Below the pieces are notes generated by a model. The model searched no databases. It was not told where the DNA came from and worked only from the letters and a program-made list of their open reading frames with translations. From positions 23,176,935 through 23,240,934 of the forward strand of contig CM060965.1 in NCBI GenBank assembly GCA_030765045.1: a stretch of 64,000 bases of DNA. The letters are read 5' to 3'. This DNA comes from Tenodera sinensis. Lineage: Eukaryota > Arthropoda > Insecta > Mantodea > Mantidae. The translations under genes were made by a program, and so were the position numbers. Of this stretch, positions 61,750 through 64,000 are shown piece after piece; position 1 is the first letter of the stretch; every line of letters starts with the position of its first letter.

Positions 61750-62436
61750 AAAAAATCTGACGTGTTGCACTCTACTCTTGCACTATTGCTACAAATTCTT
61801 ATTGCTGTCTTCTTTATGTTAATCGACATTAACATATGCAGAAATACTTACTGCTCATTTTCTTGTAGGTGCAAGGGGAATATGAGAATATAGTAGGTTT
61901 TGAGCGATTCAAATCTTTTACAACTGTGAAATTCCGGTCTCTTTGCACGACCAAAATAAGAAAATGAATAATCTTCCATTTATGGAAAGTATAAGTATTA
62001 AACAGTTCGCAAAAACAATAAGGAATATCTTCGAAATGGTTCACTCCACAAAAAATTAATTTGGATATAAATTATGTGTTTTAACGAGATCTACACTTTG
62101 TATAGTAAGATGTGGTCTATATCTTACGGTTTGCCAATCACGCAAAACTCTTCAAGAGTAAATGACTACGTGGGCTAAAGTCGGAAAATTCAAAATATAC
62201 ATTTAGTTTACCACAAAAATGTCGAATAGTGGCATTTAAATCAAAATCATTAGAACCATTTTCGAGAAAAACAGTTTTTGAAAAATGTTTCATGTAAAGG
62301 TAGTTTAAATTGGAGGAATATTCTTCAAAATCGTCGCGATTGCAATCTTTTTGGAATATATTAAACTTAAATACGAATTTTGTTTCTTAACCGGCTTTTC
62401 TTTTTTGAAATTTTCTGCAGACATACACACGAACTT
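61750..62436 (-). repeat. Element A copy, minus, diverged
   Basis: AAAAAATCTGACGTGTTGCA to CAGACATACACACGAACTTT. TGACTTTC is lost from the 3' terminal repeat, and S is absent. It lies 207 bp from the preceding plus copy in tail-to-tail orientation. Confidence 0.82.
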
Positions 62437-62689
62437 TTTCACATGAAAATTTGCAATATTTATCTTCTGACGCTAAGGTCGTTTACGGAAGAAAATGTAT
62501 ATTAACCCTTAAAATGTACTCTCATTGATCTCGGTAACATTCGCTGTTGCTTGTCTGATAATGTATGCCGGCGAGACGTCGCAGAACGCACGGAAAGCTT
62601 CCCACGTGCGTCGAAGATGTTGGGAGACGGTCCTCTCTGATGTAACTGTCTTCGGATGTTAACGACATAACTGAATCTTTTGGGCGGGG

Positions 62690-64000
62690 GATCTAGGGTA
62701 TTTCTGGGTTGGGATCAGTGGAGGATGGCGCAACCCAGACTGTCATACTATAGCGAGGCAGACATAGATGTCGCCATTGAAAACTTTACTGCCTCGCTAC
62801 ACACAGCCAAGAGAAATGCTACCACATCCACCACAAGACCACCCGGTTTTTTGCACGTACCCCGAGGTAGAGCAACTCATTGCGCGGAGACGACGCTTGA
62901 CAAAACTGTGGCGATACACCCGTCAGCCTGAATATAAAATGCTAGCAAAATGGCTACGCAACATCATTCGGCAACAAATTAAAATCAATAAAACTGAACA
63001 ATGGGAAAACAAAATGCTGAGTACCACCCATTCGGACTCCTCTTTGTGGAAATTACTCAAGGCTTTCAAAGTTTCCACGAGCGTCAACTCCGCAACTGAG
63101 GCGCTGCACACTCAAAGCGGCTTGCACTTCTCCGCAGAGGAGAAAGCCGAGGTCTTCGCTGACTGTCTTGAAGATAGATTCACCGAAAACCCAGTGACCA
63201 ACTGTGAAATAGAACGGGAGGTCCAGACATGGGTACAAACCTGGGTGGCGCAGAAGCAAGAGCAACAACTACCCACCATAACACCGCAGGAAATTTACAA
63301 GCTCATTAGGAAATTGCCTAATGGGAAAGCTGCCGGTCCAGACAAAGTGACTAATGAGGAACTTAAGCATCTCCCGAGAAAAGCTCTGGTGCAACTAACA
63401 AAGATATTTAACGCCTGTTTGCAGCAAGGCTATTTCCCCTCTACTTGGAAACGAGCTAAGGTTATCATGCTCCCAAAGCAAGGGAAAAGCACCAGACAAC
63501 CGCAAAACTACCGTCCCATTAGTCTTTTGTCTACTATTGGTAAACTGCTCGAAAAATGTATCCTTTCTCGACTTCAAAAACAAGTCTCGGCAACACATGA
63601 ACTCTCAAATTCACAGTTTGGCTTTAGAAAAGGACATTCCACTGAACTACAGCTCCTCAGACTAACTGATGACGTAACAGAGCAATTTAACAATGGGGCT
63701 TCAACGTTGGCGCTATTTCTGGACGTAGAAGCTGCATTTGACCGGTGCTGGCACGATGGCCTTATTTATAAACTGCACCACAATTTCCCGGCTCTTCAAA
63801 ATTATCTATACTTGCTGCACAATTTTCTAGAAAATCGGCAGTTTTACGTCCAAGTGGGCCGCTCCTCCTCACGGGAGCGAGTGATGCGGGCTGGCGTCCC
63901 ACAAGGGGCAATTGTGTTGTTGTAGTGTTTAACGCCCGCTTTTACTACTACGGCACCACAGGCGGTGACACTGATGATACATGAAGATGGAGCACCGGTG
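62690..64000 (+). pseudogene. Jockey-clade LINE reverse transcriptase, broken
   Basis: Starts in the linker before RT (RLSYYSEADIDVAIENF, about 62731). A frameshift near 62862 moves to the frame 62768-63925. In that frame (residues from 62768) are LPNGKAAGPDKVTNEE (about 182), NYRPISLLSTIGKLLE (247), FGFRKGHSTELQLL (284), FLDVEAAFD (Asp 319 is the first catalytic Asp) and GVPQG (376). A TAG at 63923 stops it right after GVPQGAIVLL. The same frame continues with TLMIHEDGAP at 63968-63997, where Jockey elements have TLM-YADDTA, so the YADD catalytic box reads HEDG. No endonuclease is seen upstream, suggesting 5' truncation. The 3' part runs off the window. Confidence 0.85.

Noticed and set aside
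62440..62690. LINE endonuclease domain upstream of the RT
   Set aside because: No endonuclease motif is readable before about 62731. The stretch is mostly element A edge and unrecognised sequence.

Overview
This window is eukaryotic, intron-rich, AT-rich genomic DNA from an insect with a large, repeat-loaded genome. The only host gene I can support is a class B (secretin-type) GPCR on the + strand, best read as a CRF-like diuretic hormone 44 receptor (DH44R). Two adjacent coding exons are visible, 9289-9382 (TM3) and 39849-39929 (end of TM3 through the start of TM4). They join in phase 1 through a shared Gly codon and are separated by a single 30.5-kb intron. Sequence before 9289 and after 39929 must be flanking introns; no further exon was found. 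The receptor match, large introns and SINE types point to an insect, perhaps a polyneopteran such as a cockroach, termite or orthopteran; the species is a guess from memory.

Almost everything else is intronic repeat. The dominant component is a dispersed family that I cannot name, called 'element A' here. It is about 815 bp without its microsatellite, occurs at about 24 loci and covers roughly a fifth of the window. It has a 5' module 'S' (from TACTTTCTCTACTGGTAAGTA to AAAAAGGTC), an internal (TG)n slot, and a body ending in CACATCAGATTTTT. Several copies are rearranged: S is inverted relative to the body with the same junction at two loci, copies sit tandem or head to head, and one copy has its 3' half inverted. 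A second family, 'element B' (6648-7190 and 51802-54030), shares the motif GGCTCTAACGATTT with element A and carries an alternating long/short tandem array. Its large copy is split by a 1.1-kb tetranucleotide tract that includes 886 bp of perfect (ATCC)n.

Classical transposon relics are also present. A Jockey-clade LINE reverse transcriptase (62690-64000) has a frameshift, a nonsense codon and a decayed YADD box. A LINE ORF2 C-terminal tail lies at 13148-13560. A mariner transposase tail lies at 16655-16890 (-), and two relics of another IS630/Tc1-mariner-type transposase lie at 22200-22330 (-) and 44150-44310 (-). There are several tRNA-derived SINEs (2791-2934, 9655-9985, 15938-16060, 17453-17665, 29225-29390, 34383-34535, 39279-39345), two LINE-like 3' ends (4550-4810, 33280-33378), and a 532-bp insertion with a perfect 12-bp target duplication (55787-56342). 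Long microsatellites (TAA, TG, TGCG, CT, GA, poly-T) fill the rest.

The longest open reading frames in the window are translations of tetranucleotide and dinucleotide repeats and are not genes. I see no convincing prokaryotic feature, CRISPR array, rRNA or true tRNA gene.
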